Program-made: the position numbers and the translations under genes
Notes under the pieces: generated by a model
The model's input: only the letters and a program-made list of their open reading frames with translations
Told to the model about the DNA's origin: nothing
The model's database searches: none
Assembly: GCA_965238125.1 (NCBI GenBank)
Contig: OZ250179.1
Coordinates: forward strand, 3,224,001 to 3,288,000
Source: UBA6623 sp965238125
Lineage (GTDB): Bacteria; Acidobacteriota; Terriglobia; Bryobacterales; UBA6623
DNA length: 64,000 nucleotides
Direction: 5' to 3'
Part shown: one piece after another, positions 45,692 through 55,172 of the stretch
How the letters are laid out: each line of letters starts with the position of its first letter
How positions within the stretch are numbered: position 1 is the first letter of the stretch

Positions 45692-47032
45692 TCAGCCAAG
45701 CAGGCGCTCAATAAAATGCGTATCGAAATTACCCAACGAAAAATCCGGGTCGGCCATGATCCTCTGATGCAGGGGAATCGACGTGTGAATCCCCTCGACG
45801 ACGAACAGGTCGAGAGCCCTCTGCATTCGGGTCACCGCTTCGGTTCGATCCCGTCCGTGGACGATTAACTTCGCCACCAGAGAATCGTAATGGGGAGGCA
45901 CGAACCAGCCGCTATAGGCCGCCGTGTCGACCCTGACGCCGATTCCCCCGGGCGGAATCATGTTCGTGATGCGCCCGGCCGAGGGCGCGAATGTCTCCGG
46001 GTTCTCGGCGTTAACACGGCACTCGATGGCGTGGCCGCGGACCTCGATCTTTTCAGGCACTACGGCGGAAAGATGCTCGCCGTCGGCCAGCAGAATCTGA
46101 CTCTTCACAAGATCAATGCCCGTGACGGCCTCCGTCACCGGGTGTTCCACCTGAATGCGGGCATTCATTTCGATGAAATGAAGTTGGCCGTCTTCATCCA
46201 TGAGAAACTCGACGGTCCCGGCGTTGGAATAGCCGATCTCAGAGAGCGCCGCCGCAATCCTTTCGGAGAGATTGTCGCGAGTCGCGGCGTCAAGCTTGGG
46301 CGATGGGGCCTCCTCGATCAGCTTCTGATGCCGTCGCTGGATCGAACATTCCCGTTCGCCTAACGTGACCACTTTGCCGTGACGGTCGCCGAGGACCTGA
46401 AACTCGATGTGCCGCGGCCGCTCGACGAATCTTTCGAGATAAACGTCGGAGGAGTGGAAACTGACCGCGGCTTCGTGCTGCGCCTGATGAAACAGTTCGT
46501 CCAAACGCTTGGGGCTCTCGACGACGCGCATGCCGCGTCCGCCCCCGCCCGCCGCGGCCTTGATAATCACCGGGTAGCCGATTTCGGCGGCGGCGCGCCG
46601 CGCCTCGTCCGCGGAAGGAACCGGGTTCTCGGTGCCGGGCAAAATCGGCAGACCGGCCTTCTTGACCACGCGGCGAGCCTCGGCCTTATCGCCCATCAGG
46701 CGGGTAATCTCGGGATCGGGGCCGATGAACGTAATGCCCGAGACCTCGCACACTTCGGCGAACGAGGCGTCCTCGGCCAGGAAACCATAGCCCGGGTGAA
46801 TCGCGTCGGCATCGGTGACTTCTGCGGCGCTGATCACCGCCGGTACATTGAGATAGCTGTCGGCGCTGCGCGGGGGGCCGATACAGAGAGCCTCGTCGGC
46901 ATGGCGAACGTGCAGCGATTCACGATCCGCTTCCGAATACACGGCGACCGTGCGGATCCCCAGATCCTTGCAAGCGGTAATCACCCGCAGGGCGATTTCT
47001 CCGCGATTGGCGACAAGCAATTTTCGAATCAT
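45692..47032 (-). CDS. accC: Acetyl-CoA carboxylase biotin carboxylase subunit
   Basis: A 446-residue ATP-grasp enzyme from ATG 47032. It has MIRKLLVANRGEIALRVITA at the N-terminus, AIHPGYGFLAEDASFA, the ATP-lid KAAAGGGGRGMRVV, the catalytic region EMNARIQVEHPVTEAVTGID and the C-terminal biotin-carboxylase domain. It carboxylates biotin on AccB using bicarbonate and ATP, the first step of fatty-acid synthesis. It lies 14 bp after accB in the same operon. Confidence 0.97.
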   Translation of the reverse strand: MIRKLLVANRGEIALRVITACKDLGIRTVAVYSEADRESLHVRHADEALCIGPPRSADSYLNVPAVISAAEVTDADAIHPGYGFLAEDASFAEVCEVSGITFIGPDPEITRLMGDKAEARRVVKKAGLPILPGTENPVPSADEARRAAAEIGYPVIIKAAAGGGGRGMRVVESPKRLDELFHQAQHEAAVSFHSSDVYLERFVERPRHIEFQVLGDRHGKVVTLGERECSIQRRHQKLIEEAPSPKLDAATRDNLSERIAAALSEIGYSNAGTVEFLMDEDGQLHFIEMNARIQVEHPVTEAVTGIDLVKSQILLADGEHLSAVVPEKIEVRGHAIECRVNAENPETFAPSAGRITNMIPPGGIGVRVDTAAYSGWFVPPHYDSLVAKLIVHGRDRTEAVTRMQRALDLFVVEGIHTSIPLHQRIMADPDFSLGNFDTHFIERLLG

Positions 47033-47046
47033 GAAAAGCGCGACTC

Positions 47047-47553
47047 TCAACCGGCGGGTTTGACGGCGAACAGTTTCTCGCCGTATTCGACAGGCTGGCC
47101 ATTGGCAACGAATCGCTTGACCACGACGCCGCCGACTTCGGCTTCGATTTCGTTCATCAGCTTCATCGCTTCAATAATGCAAAGAACCTGTCCGGCCTTG
47201 ACGGTATCACCGACCTCGACGAAAGCCGCTGCCTCGGGCGAGGGCGCTTCGTAGAAAGTCCCCACAATGGGCGAGGTGATGACCTCGGCGTCCGCGTCGT
47301 CGTCGTCCTCGGAGGCCGCCGGCGGCGCGGCTGGGGGAGCGGCCGGCTGTTCAAGCGGGGCCGGCAAGGCCGCCGGGGCGGCTTCCCGCGACCCCAGGGC
47401 GGGGTTGGACATGACGACATACGGGACCGCCGCGTCTTCATTTCGAGAATCGCGGCGAATGCGGACGGTGCCCTCTTTCGACTCGACTTCGAGTTCCGCG
47501 ATACCGCCCTCGGTAACCGCCTCGATCAATGCTTTGATTTTTCTCAGATCCAT
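47047..47553 (-). CDS. accB: Acetyl-CoA carboxylase biotin carboxyl carrier protein
   Basis: From ATG 47553 (MDLRKIKALIEAVTEGGIAE) the 168-residue protein has the AccB N-terminal segment, a Pro/Ala-rich linker of about 50 residues and a C-terminal biotinyl domain with the attachment motif IIEAMKLMNEIEAEV. Partner of AccC directly downstream. Upstream is pepP, 53 bp away, the order known from Deltaproteobacteria and relatives (pepP-efp-accB-accC), but efp is absent here. Confidence 0.97.
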   Translation of the reverse strand: MDLRKIKALIEAVTEGGIAELEVESKEGTVRIRRDSRNEDAAVPYVVMSNPALGSREAAPAALPAPLEQPAAPPAAPPAASEDDDDADAEVITSPIVGTFYEAPSPEAAAFVEVGDTVKAGQVLCIIEAMKLMNEIEAEVGGVVVKRFVANGQPVEYGEKLFAVKPAG

Positions 47554-47606
47554 GGTTTCGTGCGCTACGAACGAATCGATGAATGAACGCTCGGGCCGGG
47601 AGAAGA

Positions 47607-48716
47607 TCACAGGACGCGCAGTTGTCGGGACGTTTTCGTCAAGACGCGGCAACCGCTCGGCGTCACGGCCACGACATCCTCGATCCGAACGCCTCCCACA
47701 TCTTCCAAGTAGGCGCCCGGTTCGATCGTAATCACCATTCCGCTCACCAGCCGCGCCTCTTCGCCGGGACCGACCCGCGGCGGCTCATGTATTTCCAGTC
47801 CCAGGCCGTGCCCGGTGGAATGCGGAAAGACCTTTTCCAGCTTAAACTTCCGTAGAACCCGGCGGGCCTCGCGATCGACCGTTCGGGCCTTGACACCAGC
47901 CTTGACCGCAGCCGTGGCGGCAGCCTGAGCTTCCCGAACAGCCCGATGCAGCTCGCGAAATCGGACGCCCGGATTTCCAAAACAAACCATACGAGTCATG
48001 TCACTCGCATAGCCATCGAGTATAGCACCCTGATCGACGACGATCGGCGCATTTCGGCGCAGAAGGTGCTTTCCGGGCGTCGCGTGGGGAAGCGCGGAGC
48101 GCGGGCTACTTGCGACTATTGTGTCGAAAGCCTTGCCTGTTGCGCCTAAAGAGCACATTTCATACTCGATCTCCGCAGCCATGCGCGATTCACTCCATTC
48201 CGGTCGCGCTCGGCGGCACACATTGTCGAAAGCCTTCGAATTAAGCACGACCGAGCGGCGAATTCGCTCCACTTCGTCGGGACTCTTCACGGCGCGCTGC
48301 GCCTCGACCAGTTGCGTCACGGGGTGCAAACGACATCCCCTCAAGTGCTCTCGAAGGTACTGGTACTCAGCATAGGAGAGCCGGTTGCGTTCAAACCCGA
48401 GACGGCGTATCTTGCGGCGCTTGAGATCCTCGATGACGCCGGAAAGAAATCTCTCGCTGAACACCTGAACCTCCACGTCGACGGCCTGCTGTCGAGCCTG
48501 GATCGCATAGCGGCCGTCGGTGTACAGCACGGCCCCCTCGGGAACGATGAGAACAATACCGTTGCTTCCGTGAAATCCCGTCAGGTAGCGGATACTCGCA
48601 AGACCTGAAATGAAAAAGAACTCCTGGTCTTCGGCGGCAAGCAACTTCCGTAAGCGGGCTCGGCGTCCCGGATAGGGACTCTTCTCCCGCTTTTTCGTCG
48701 TCGCCGCCCTGCTCAT
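47607..48716 (-). CDS. pepP: Xaa-Pro aminopeptidase (M24B)
   Basis: From ATG 48716 (MSRAATTKKREKSPYPGRRA) this is a 369-residue creatinase-fold peptidase. The two-metal site residues are visible: D in IVVDQGAILDGYASDMTRM, H in HSTGHGLGLEIHEPP, E in GMVITIEPGAYL and E in GVRIEDVVAVTP. It removes N-terminal residues preceding proline. Its ATG overlaps the stop of the AMIN-domain gene (ATGA), so it is translated with the pilus-like module. Confidence 0.93.
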   Translation of the reverse strand: MSRAATTKKREKSPYPGRRARLRKLLAAEDQEFFFISGLASIRYLTGFHGSNGIVLIVPEGAVLYTDGRYAIQARQQAVDVEVQVFSERFLSGVIEDLKRRKIRRLGFERNRLSYAEYQYLREHLRGCRLHPVTQLVEAQRAVKSPDEVERIRRSVVLNSKAFDNVCRRARPEWSESRMAAEIEYEMCSLGATGKAFDTIVASSPRSALPHATPGKHLLRRNAPIVVDQGAILDGYASDMTRMVCFGNPGVRFRELHRAVREAQAAATAAVKAGVKARTVDREARRVLRKFKLEKVFPHSTGHGLGLEIHEPPRVGPGEEARLVSGMVITIEPGAYLEDVGGVRIEDVVAVTPSGCRVLTKTSRQLRVL

Positions 48717-49522
48717 TGGCCGCTTTTCGATACCTGGATATCCAAGCCGCCCGAGTGCGGAAACAAGAGCAAATTGGGGAAGTTCGTGACGTCGAGGACA
48801 AGCCGAGCGACCCAAGGATCTTGTTTGAATTGCCCCACGCGAATCCGTCTAACCAAGGGATGATCAACGTCTTGAACGAGGTTCGAGCGTTGCAAGCGAA
48901 CCCGTGCATTGGCAATATCGATCACGATGCGGTTCGGGTTGTCGAGTTGAAACTTCTCGTAGGAAGGGCGACCGCTCATGGCCACGGTCATTTTGAGCCC
49001 CCCCTGGCGCTTGGCAATCTTGAGATTGTTCAACTGTAACGGCGAAGAAGCCGAACTCGCCGGGGCCCGGGCCGGCGCCGGAGCGGCTGTCGGGGGTGTC
49101 GCCCGGGGCGAGGGCGGCGACCGCTTCGCAACACCGGCCGGCTCCTTCGGCGAGGCGGACGCGACGGGTTCGGAAGCGGCCGAGTCGCCGGCCGTCGCCG
49201 GAGCACCCTCGGCGGCCGGGCTGTCGGTTGAAGTTGCATCCGCTGCTTCGGGGGTGGCCTCGGCTTGCTCGACAACGTCGGCCGCGTCGGCGGAGAACTC
49301 GTCCGAGTCCCCCACAACGGCCGACGAGTCGGGCTGGGCTTCTTCCCCGCCCACCGATCCGTCGAAATAGAAGAACATCGCTGTTGCGCCGCCGACCAGC
49401 AGCAATACGCCCAGCGCCGCTTCAGGTCCGGAAATAAACAGCGTCCGCTTCCGGGGCTTCTTCGCGCCGGGCGCCTCGGGAACCGCAGACATGCGCGGCC
49501 GCAATAGGTTGACCCGAATCAT
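48713..49522 (-). CDS. PilN-like N-terminus fused to AMIN domain
   Basis: The protein begins MIRVNLLRPR, matching the short INLLP-type PilN peptide that inserts into PilM. A transmembrane helix follows (about residues 33-52), then a 100-residue Ala/Pro/Glu linker. The C-terminal AMIN domain (residues 160-267: QLNNLKIAKRQGGLKMTVAM, NRIVIDIANARVRL, VARLVLDVT) is the peptidoglycan-binding fold of PilQ/AmiC. It lacks the ferredoxin-like PilN/PilO domains. Its ATG overlaps the PilM-like stop. This may be a compact linker from a cytoplasmic PilM ring to the wall. Confidence 0.75.
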   Translation of the reverse strand: MIRVNLLRPRMSAVPEAPGAKKPRKRTLFISGPEAALGVLLLVGGATAMFFYFDGSVGGEEAQPDSSAVVGDSDEFSADAADVVEQAEATPEAADATSTDSPAAEGAPATAGDSAASEPVASASPKEPAGVAKRSPPSPRATPPTAAPAPARAPASSASSPLQLNNLKIAKRQGGLKMTVAMSGRPSYEKFQLDNPNRIVIDIANARVRLQRSNLVQDVDHPLVRRIRVGQFKQDPWVARLVLDVTNFPNLLLFPHSGGLDIQVSKSGQ

Positions 49523-50544
49523 ATATCTTCAAAACCACGCAAGGCGAGACCGACGGCAACCGCGCAGCCGGCGCGCCGCTCTTCGATGACGCTCCCCGCA
49601 TCGCCGTCCTCTGGTAAATCAATTTCCCGAAAGGGGTCAAATAAATCCGCTTGCACCTCAAACCGCTCGCTGATCGCATCGACCACTGCGTCGTCGGCGC
49701 CTCCGCCGGAAACACAGATGGACTCTACGCCGTCCATTTGCGTTTGCTCGCTCAGCAGGTCCCACAATCGGTGGGCTTCCAACGCGATCCTTGGCGCTTC
49801 GTGCCCCTCTTCCGACGCGTTGTCGTGCATTCGGGCCGTTCGCGAGCAAAGCAGTGCGTCGCCGTGCAACAAACAGGCCGTCAGCGTTCCGGCTCCGGAG
49901 TGCAGCATAAGCGCCCCGGCGTCCTTTCCGGGTTTGTTGTTGAAGACGAAGGCGTTCGCCAACGCGCAGGCCTCCGCATCGACCACCGCCGCGGTTTTAC
50001 GAGCGAAATCAATGACCTCCCGAATCCACTCGACTTGCTCGGTCGGCGCGCAGACCCACAAAAATTGATCCCCTTCAGGGCCGGAAACCACGTCATAGTC
50101 GAGCGTCGCGACCTCGAGCGAATACGGCACCACACGTTCCGCTTCACTCCGCAGCGCCGACTCGATATATTCCTTGGAATCGGAGGACAGGCGGCTGGCT
50201 TGGCAAAAGACCTTGTCGCCGCTCACCGCGACGGCGGCGCGAGACGCTTTGATGCCGTAGGCCTGCCAAATGGCTTCCAGCTGCTCGGCCACCGCCAAGC
50301 CGTTGGTGAACTCCCCGGCCGTGGTGGCCTCCGGCGAGGTGGGAAACAAAGCAACCTTATCCAGAGAGATCGTAGTTCCGACTCGGCGGAGGCCGACGAC
50401 TTTAGTCCTCTTGGAGCCGACATCGATGCCAACTATGGACGCGTCGGAAGCACCGGCCTTACCGCGAATGCGCTGCCACCAGCCCGCGCGTGGAGCAGCG
50501 CCGGCCTTCCCGCCGTTCGTTAATCCTGTCAAGGATTCTGACAC
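49519..50544 (-). CDS. PilM-like actin-fold ATPase
   Basis: An FtsA/PilM-type protein of 341 residues: ASIVGIDVGSKRTKVVGLRR (phosphate 1), AAVAVSGDKVFCQASRLS, VVDAEACALANAF (phosphate 2-like) and ESICVSGGGADDAVV (adenosine region). PilM forms cytoplasmic rings that bind PilN at the base of type IV pili or type II-like machines. The GTG start at 50544 has GGAGA upstream. The downstream partner with a PilN-type N-terminal peptide supports the assignment. pilB, pilC, pilO and pilQ are not adjacent. Confidence 0.75.
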   Translation of the reverse strand: MSESLTGLTNGGKAGAAPRAGWWQRIRGKAGASDASIVGIDVGSKRTKVVGLRRVGTTISLDKVALFPTSPEATTAGEFTNGLAVAEQLEAIWQAYGIKASRAAVAVSGDKVFCQASRLSSDSKEYIESALRSEAERVVPYSLEVATLDYDVVSGPEGDQFLWVCAPTEQVEWIREVIDFARKTAAVVDAEACALANAFVFNNKPGKDAGALMLHSGAGTLTACLLHGDALLCSRTARMHDNASEEGHEAPRIALEAHRLWDLLSEQTQMDGVESICVSGGGADDAVVDAISERFEVQADLFDPFREIDLPEDGDAGSVIEERRAGCAVAVGLALRGFEDI

Positions 50545-50604
50545 GATAATCTTTCTCCGAAGGTATTCACCCTGCGGTCAGAGCGCCACGAGCGAGGCCG
50601 CTCC

Positions 50605-51228
50605 CTAATCCAGGCTCGCGGCCAGGTCTCGCGCCAAAAGCGCGGCCCGGTCCGCCAAGTTGCGCGCCAGCGCCGGATCGCGCGATCGCGCCTCCTCGGC
50701 TTGGCGCAAAAACTCTCGAATCCGCCGCACCGAATTAACCTGTTCCGCCGTCAAGTCGCCTGCGACAATGCCCCTCACGATACGTCTCGCGGCATCCAAA
50801 TCTCGGTCAATCAGACGATTCCGTTCCCTGCGCTGTTCCCGCGTCAGAACCGGTCCCAGACGCGGAATCACCCCGCGAGCCGCTGTAGCCTTAGGCCCCT
50901 CAGACCCTTCATCGGCGCCTTCGTCCGCGGAGTTCCCCTCTCGAGGGGGTTCAGCCTCCGTACCCTTCGGCAAACGCCCCGCCTCGCCCGCCAGCGGCTC
51001 GGGCCCCGTGGGCGCGGCCTCGACGGAAACGGGCGCGGCAGCCGGCAGCGGCCCCGAATTTTGGGTTTCGACAACCGAGCCGACAGAGCGGCGCGGCGCG
51101 GGAGCCGCAGCTTCCACAACCGGTTCGGGCGCCGCCGGCGTGGCGACCGTCTTGGTTCCGCAGCCGACTCCGCTCAACGTAAACAAAACAGCGGCGAGCG
51201 CCCCCCCGGCGGACCGTTCACGGATCAT
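50605..51228 (-). CDS. Lipoprotein of unknown function with disordered linker
   Basis: A lipoprotein signal ends at a cysteine (AAVLFTLSGVGCGTK, C23). A Pro/Ala/Glu-rich region (residues 30-120) follows, then a charged helical C-terminus (LTREQRRERNRLIDRDLDAA, NSVRRIREFLRQAEEARSRD) that probably forms a helical hairpin. No family recognised. Its start overlaps the histidine-kinase stop (ATGA) and it lies 60 bp before the PilM-like gene, so it may be part of the same envelope machine, for example as a pilotin-like protein. Confidence 0.65.
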   Translation of the reverse strand: MIRERSAGGALAAVLFTLSGVGCGTKTVATPAAPEPVVEAAAPAPRRSVGSVVETQNSGPLPAAAPVSVEAAPTGPEPLAGEAGRLPKGTEAEPPREGNSADEGADEGSEGPKATAARGVIPRLGPVLTREQRRERNRLIDRDLDAARRIVRGIVAGDLTAEQVNSVRRIREFLRQAEEARSRDPALARNLADRAALLARDLAASLD

Positions 51229-53114
51229 GACTCTGTTCCCTGATCGTTCGCCGCTTGCTCCTCCGGCGCCGCCGAAAACCTAAGTCGGAACTCAGTACCG
51301 TTACCCGGCCAAGTTTCGAACCCAATTGTACCACCATGCAATTGCACGACCCGAAACGTCATCGCCAACCCGATGCCCGATCCCTGCCCCTTGGTCGTGA
51401 AATACAGGTTATAGATCTTGTCGCGGATATCCTCGGGAATCCCACCGCCGTGGTCTCGAATGGCAACCTGCGGACCTTCCTCCGCCGACGTCGTCGAAAT
51501 TTCCAGCCGGCCGCCCTCGGGCATGGCGTCCACACCGTTGACGACTACATTGAGAAGAGCTTGGGTGAGCAGATCCTTATCACCCCGAATCCACGCCGGC
51601 GAGTCGTCGCGACTGGTTAGGATGCTCACCCGGCGACGCTCGGCATCGGGCCGTACCAGGGCCGCCACGTCGTCAACCAGCTTCGCCAGATCCACTCGCG
51701 CCATCGTCGGCTCGATCGGCCGGGTGAAGTCCAAAAAACTCTTGACGACGCGGTCGAGTCGAGTGATTTCCCGCGAGATGACCTCGATCTCGCCCTCGGT
51801 CTCCACGCCCGCGCCCGCAAGCTTCGTCTTCAGCACTTCCAGATGAAGGGCAATCGAGTTCAAGGGATTCTTGATTTCGTGAGCGGCCCCGCTGGTGAGG
51901 CGACTGATCGAGGCCAGCCGCGACGCCACATCCAACCGCGACTCGATCTGCCGCCGCAGTCCGGCGTCCCGCAGCGTCACCATCGTGCCGCGCCGTTCAT
52001 GCGTAACGAAATCCTCGACGACTTCCACATTGACGACCATCTGCATGGTCGCCGCGTCGGGACGATCGTAGGTTACGACTCGATCGCTAACGGTTTGGTT
52101 CAATCGAACGGCGCTCTGGACAAGCGCGCCCAAATCGGATGAGGCGGGAAACACTTCCTCGACCGACGAACCCATCCATTCCCAACGCCCGCCCAACAAG
52201 CGCTGCGCCGCGCGGCCGGCCATTAATAGTTTGTCGTCGGAACCGAAGAGCAACACCGCTTCCTCGAGTCGGTCAAGCAGCTGATCGACATTCGCTTGCA
52301 GATGTTCGCGCTCAGCCCTGGCGCCGCGAAACTGTTCGCCCAAAACGCTGAGCTTCGACTCAACGGCCGCGACTTCCCTCGATTCACCGCTGCTTGCTTG
52401 CTTCTCGACGTGCAGCTCGCCGCGACTGATTCGATCAATGGCCTCGCCAATCCGCGTCAGAGGACGAAAAGCGATCTTGGCCGCCAACATTGCCAACAGG
52501 ACGGACAACACCAAGGAAACGGTGGAAGCCACCGCCAGGGTCTGTAAACTCGGCAAGACCTCGGCCCGCATCAAGACCGATGAAAGTACCACGCGGACGG
52601 CAAAGACAGGGTCTTGTTCCCCTGGGATGCCGAGCGGTTTCGTCACTTCGTAATCGCGGCTCGCCGTCAGCACGGCCTCAAGCTTGCGCCACCAAGGTTG
52701 ACGGTTGAATTCATCCAAACTGGGCCGCGATCGAACTTTCTGGCCCTTCCGGGAGGGGATCGACGCCGACAGCACCCGGTCTCCCGCGCCGCTTACCAAC
52801 ACCTCGACCATGGTCGGCGAATTACCCGTCAGCTTCTGCAGCAGAACAGCCAGTCCGGCGTCCTGTTCGACGATCTCGGTCCAGACCCCCTTGACCGCGT
52901 CGAGCGTTGCCGGGGGAGGATCTCGCCGGGCCGTCTGCTCATCGACGATTTGCAGAATAAAGCTTTCGACCTGCATCGCCCCGATCGAGGCCAGGTTGAA
53001 GGAATCTTCGAAGCGAGCCTCGACAACGCTGCGCACATGGAGCACCGAGAGGGCAACAACGATAATCACCACCAGCGCAATGATCGAAAACCGCAGCCTA
53101 TTCTGGACGGACAT
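51225..53114 (-). CDS. NtrB-type sensor histidine kinase with periplasmic sensor
   Basis: A 629-residue kinase. An N-terminal TM helix (residues 9-28) and a second at about 195-215 enclose a 165-residue extracytoplasmic domain. A HAMP domain (AFRPLTRIGEAIDRISRGE), a coiled segment and a PAS domain follow. The H-box is SGAAHEIKNPLNSIALHLE; the ATPase domain has NVVVNGVDAMPEGG, IRDHGGGIPED and TTKGQGSGIGLAM. It should phosphorylate the NtrC-type regulator encoded 73 bp upstream, controlling sigma54 promoters. Confidence 0.93.
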   Translation of the reverse strand: MSVQNRLRFSIIALVVIIVVALSVLHVRSVVEARFEDSFNLASIGAMQVESFILQIVDEQTARRDPPPATLDAVKGVWTEIVEQDAGLAVLLQKLTGNSPTMVEVLVSGAGDRVLSASIPSRKGQKVRSRPSLDEFNRQPWWRKLEAVLTASRDYEVTKPLGIPGEQDPVFAVRVVLSSVLMRAEVLPSLQTLAVASTVSLVLSVLLAMLAAKIAFRPLTRIGEAIDRISRGELHVEKQASSGESREVAAVESKLSVLGEQFRGARAEREHLQANVDQLLDRLEEAVLLFGSDDKLLMAGRAAQRLLGGRWEWMGSSVEEVFPASSDLGALVQSAVRLNQTVSDRVVTYDRPDAATMQMVVNVEVVEDFVTHERRGTMVTLRDAGLRRQIESRLDVASRLASISRLTSGAAHEIKNPLNSIALHLEVLKTKLAGAGVETEGEIEVISREITRLDRVVKSFLDFTRPIEPTMARVDLAKLVDDVAALVRPDAERRRVSILTSRDDSPAWIRGDKDLLTQALLNVVVNGVDAMPEGGRLEISTTSAEEGPQVAIRDHGGGIPEDIRDKIYNLYFTTKGQGSGIGLAMTFRVVQLHGGTIGFETWPGNGTEFRLRFSAAPEEQAANDQGTES

Positions 53115-53187
53115 GGCTTCGGGCGTGGTCTACCGACGCGATCGAAACGGGCCGCTTCGCCGAGAGTGGCTCCGCATCCCCCTGGCG

Positions 53188-54603
53188 CTAAGCTTCCGGT
53201 TCCGACTCCCGCGAACCATATTCCTTCAGCTTGTTGTGAAGTGTCTTGAGGCTGACCGAAAGGATTTGCGCCGCTCGTGTCTTATTGTTGTCGGTGTGAT
53301 CGAGCGTCTTCAAGATCAGCGCTTTCTCGGCTTCCCGCACGGTCGTCCCCACCGGCAGCGTGACGGCGTTCGGATCATCCGCTACGCGCTCGGCTTCAGC
53401 CCGCGGGCCGGCGGCCAAGCCGCCCACCAGATGCGACGGCAGGATCGTTCCCTCCCCCGCCAGAATAACCGCCCGCTCGAGCACATTACGGAGTTCCCGA
53501 ACATTACCGGGCCAGTTGTGGCGCCGAAATCGTTCCACGACCTCGGGGTGCAGATCGACTACCTTGCAATCGTGTTTCTTGTTCAAGTTACGGATTAGGG
53601 TTTCACCAATAACCAACAGATCATCCATGTGTTCTCGTAGTGGAGGAAGGGGAATATGAAAAACGTTCAGGCGGTAGTAGAGGTCTTCGCGCAGCGACCC
53701 TTCGGCGAGCGCCTCGTCCGTATTCTTGTTGGTCGCCGCGATAACGCGAACGTCGACTTCGATTTCCCGCGCGCCGCCCAGGCGCCGCACGCGCGAGTCT
53801 TCGAGCACGCGCAACAACTTGGCCTGAGTTCCGATCGGCATGTCGCCAATTTCGTCCAGTAACAGCGTGCCGCCGTCGGCCATTTCGAAACATCCGGCCC
53901 GGCGCTGCACGGCTCCGGTGAAAGCGCCTTTTTCGTGCCCGAATAGCTCGCTCTCCATCAGTGTCTCCGGCAATGCCGCGCAATTGATTGCCACAAACGG
54001 ACCGCCGCGCCGAGGGCTGAGATCATGGACGGCTCGGGCGACTAACTCCTTCCCGGTGCCGCTCTCGCCGGTGACCAACACAGCGGCGCTCGACGGAGCG
54101 ACTTGGCGCGTCATCGAGAAAACTTCCTGCATCGGAGCCGACGTGCCGGCCAAGCCGTCGAGCAACCCTTGGTAGCTCAATTGGCGGTGGAGCAGGTCGG
54201 TTTCCTCGGTGAGCCGGCCCTGCGACGCCGCGCGTTCGAGCAGCACCTTCAACGCCGTCGGCTGAATCGGTTTTTCCAGGAACCAAAACGCGCCCAAGTC
54301 ATGGACCGTCTTGATGGCGTTTTCCATGCTCCCGAAAGCCGTCAGCACGATCGACGCCGGAGAATGCCCCTGCACGCTCAATTGCCGCAACAGCTCGACA
54401 CCATCCATGCGCGGCATGCTGAGATCGGTGACCAACACATGCGCCCGAAATTCGGCGAGCTTTTCGAGTGCGTCGCGGCCGTCGCAAGCGGTTTCGACGG
54501 TGAACCCCCACGACGACGCCAAACTGGCCAAGGCTCGCCGCTGGTCTTCCTCATCGTCAACGATCAGCACCCGCGCGGGGGCCGCTTGAGGACTCTCACT
54601 CAT
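53188..54603 (-). CDS. NtrC-family sigma54 response regulator
   Basis: A 471-residue regulator. The receiver domain has RVLIVDDEEDQRRAL and the phospho-acceptor region LVTDLSMPRMDGVELL; the AAA+ domain has GESGTGKE, the GAFTGA loop and TLLLDEIGDMP. A Fis-type HTH closes it (NNKTRAAQILSVSLKTLHNK). First gene of the minus-strand operon with the histidine kinase; such pairs (PilS/PilR-like) often control pilus or envelope genes, in line with the PilM-like module downstream. Confidence 0.95.
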   Translation of the reverse strand: MSESPQAAPARVLIVDDEEDQRRALASLASSWGFTVETACDGRDALEKLAEFRAHVLVTDLSMPRMDGVELLRQLSVQGHSPASIVLTAFGSMENAIKTVHDLGAFWFLEKPIQPTALKVLLERAASQGRLTEETDLLHRQLSYQGLLDGLAGTSAPMQEVFSMTRQVAPSSAAVLVTGESGTGKELVARAVHDLSPRRGGPFVAINCAALPETLMESELFGHEKGAFTGAVQRRAGCFEMADGGTLLLDEIGDMPIGTQAKLLRVLEDSRVRRLGGAREIEVDVRVIAATNKNTDEALAEGSLREDLYYRLNVFHIPLPPLREHMDDLLVIGETLIRNLNKKHDCKVVDLHPEVVERFRRHNWPGNVRELRNVLERAVILAGEGTILPSHLVGGLAAGPRAEAERVADDPNAVTLPVGTTVREAEKALILKTLDHTDNNKTRAAQILSVSLKTLHNKLKEYGSRESEPEA

Positions 54604-54727
54604 GGCTTCCTATTCTATAGGGGACGTGGGAACAGGGGCTTGTGTTGCCTGCGTGTGCGTGGAAAAGCGGGCCAATCTTTTTGGCGTGTGACCCGCTTAT
54701 TATAGGGTTTGGCGAGGATGCGCGCTA

Positions 54728-55172
54728 TCAATCCCTAATGCCAAGAGCCTCTAGGTCGGCCCTATCCTGTGTACGGTCGCCTTCTTGTTTTTCACGAACG
54801 AATCCAGCCCAATCAACGAGACCGGAAGGCCGTCCAGATCGGACTCGATTAGCGACTCCCAAATCTCAGCGAATTCGACGCCGGTCAGTGAGGTAATAAG
54901 ATGGATGCGATGGGGCGGCCGGCCGAGTTGGACGACTTGGCTTGCGATAAGGAAATCGCGGCCGTGACGCCCGCACCTCCGAAACCAAAGCTTTCGAGCG
55001 CCTGCTCGATCTTTGCCGCGTTCGCTTGGGAGCAACAGACGAGGATGTCGAGATCACCCGTATTGCGTGGCCGCCCGTGAAAGGCCAAAGCGAAAGCCCC
55101 GACGATGACGTAGTCAACCTTGTGAGAGTTGAGTAACGCGATAAACTCTCTCAAATCTTTGTGAAGCTTCAT
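54728..55172 (-). pseudogene. Minimal nucleotidyltransferase (MNT/AbiEii-like), two frameshifts
   Basis: The start is MKLHKDLREFIALLNSHKVD then YVIVGAFALAFHGRPRNTGD with the GxxAxxxHG and DLDI motifs of polymerase-beta-like nucleotidyltransferases. Around 54958 the frame changes (FLIASQVVQLGRPPHRIHLI continues in another frame), and near 54778 it changes again, reaching DRADLEALGIRD and stop at 54728. Intact relatives pair with a small helical protein such as the one upstream (55114-55308), as toxin-antitoxin-like modules. Confidence 0.75.
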
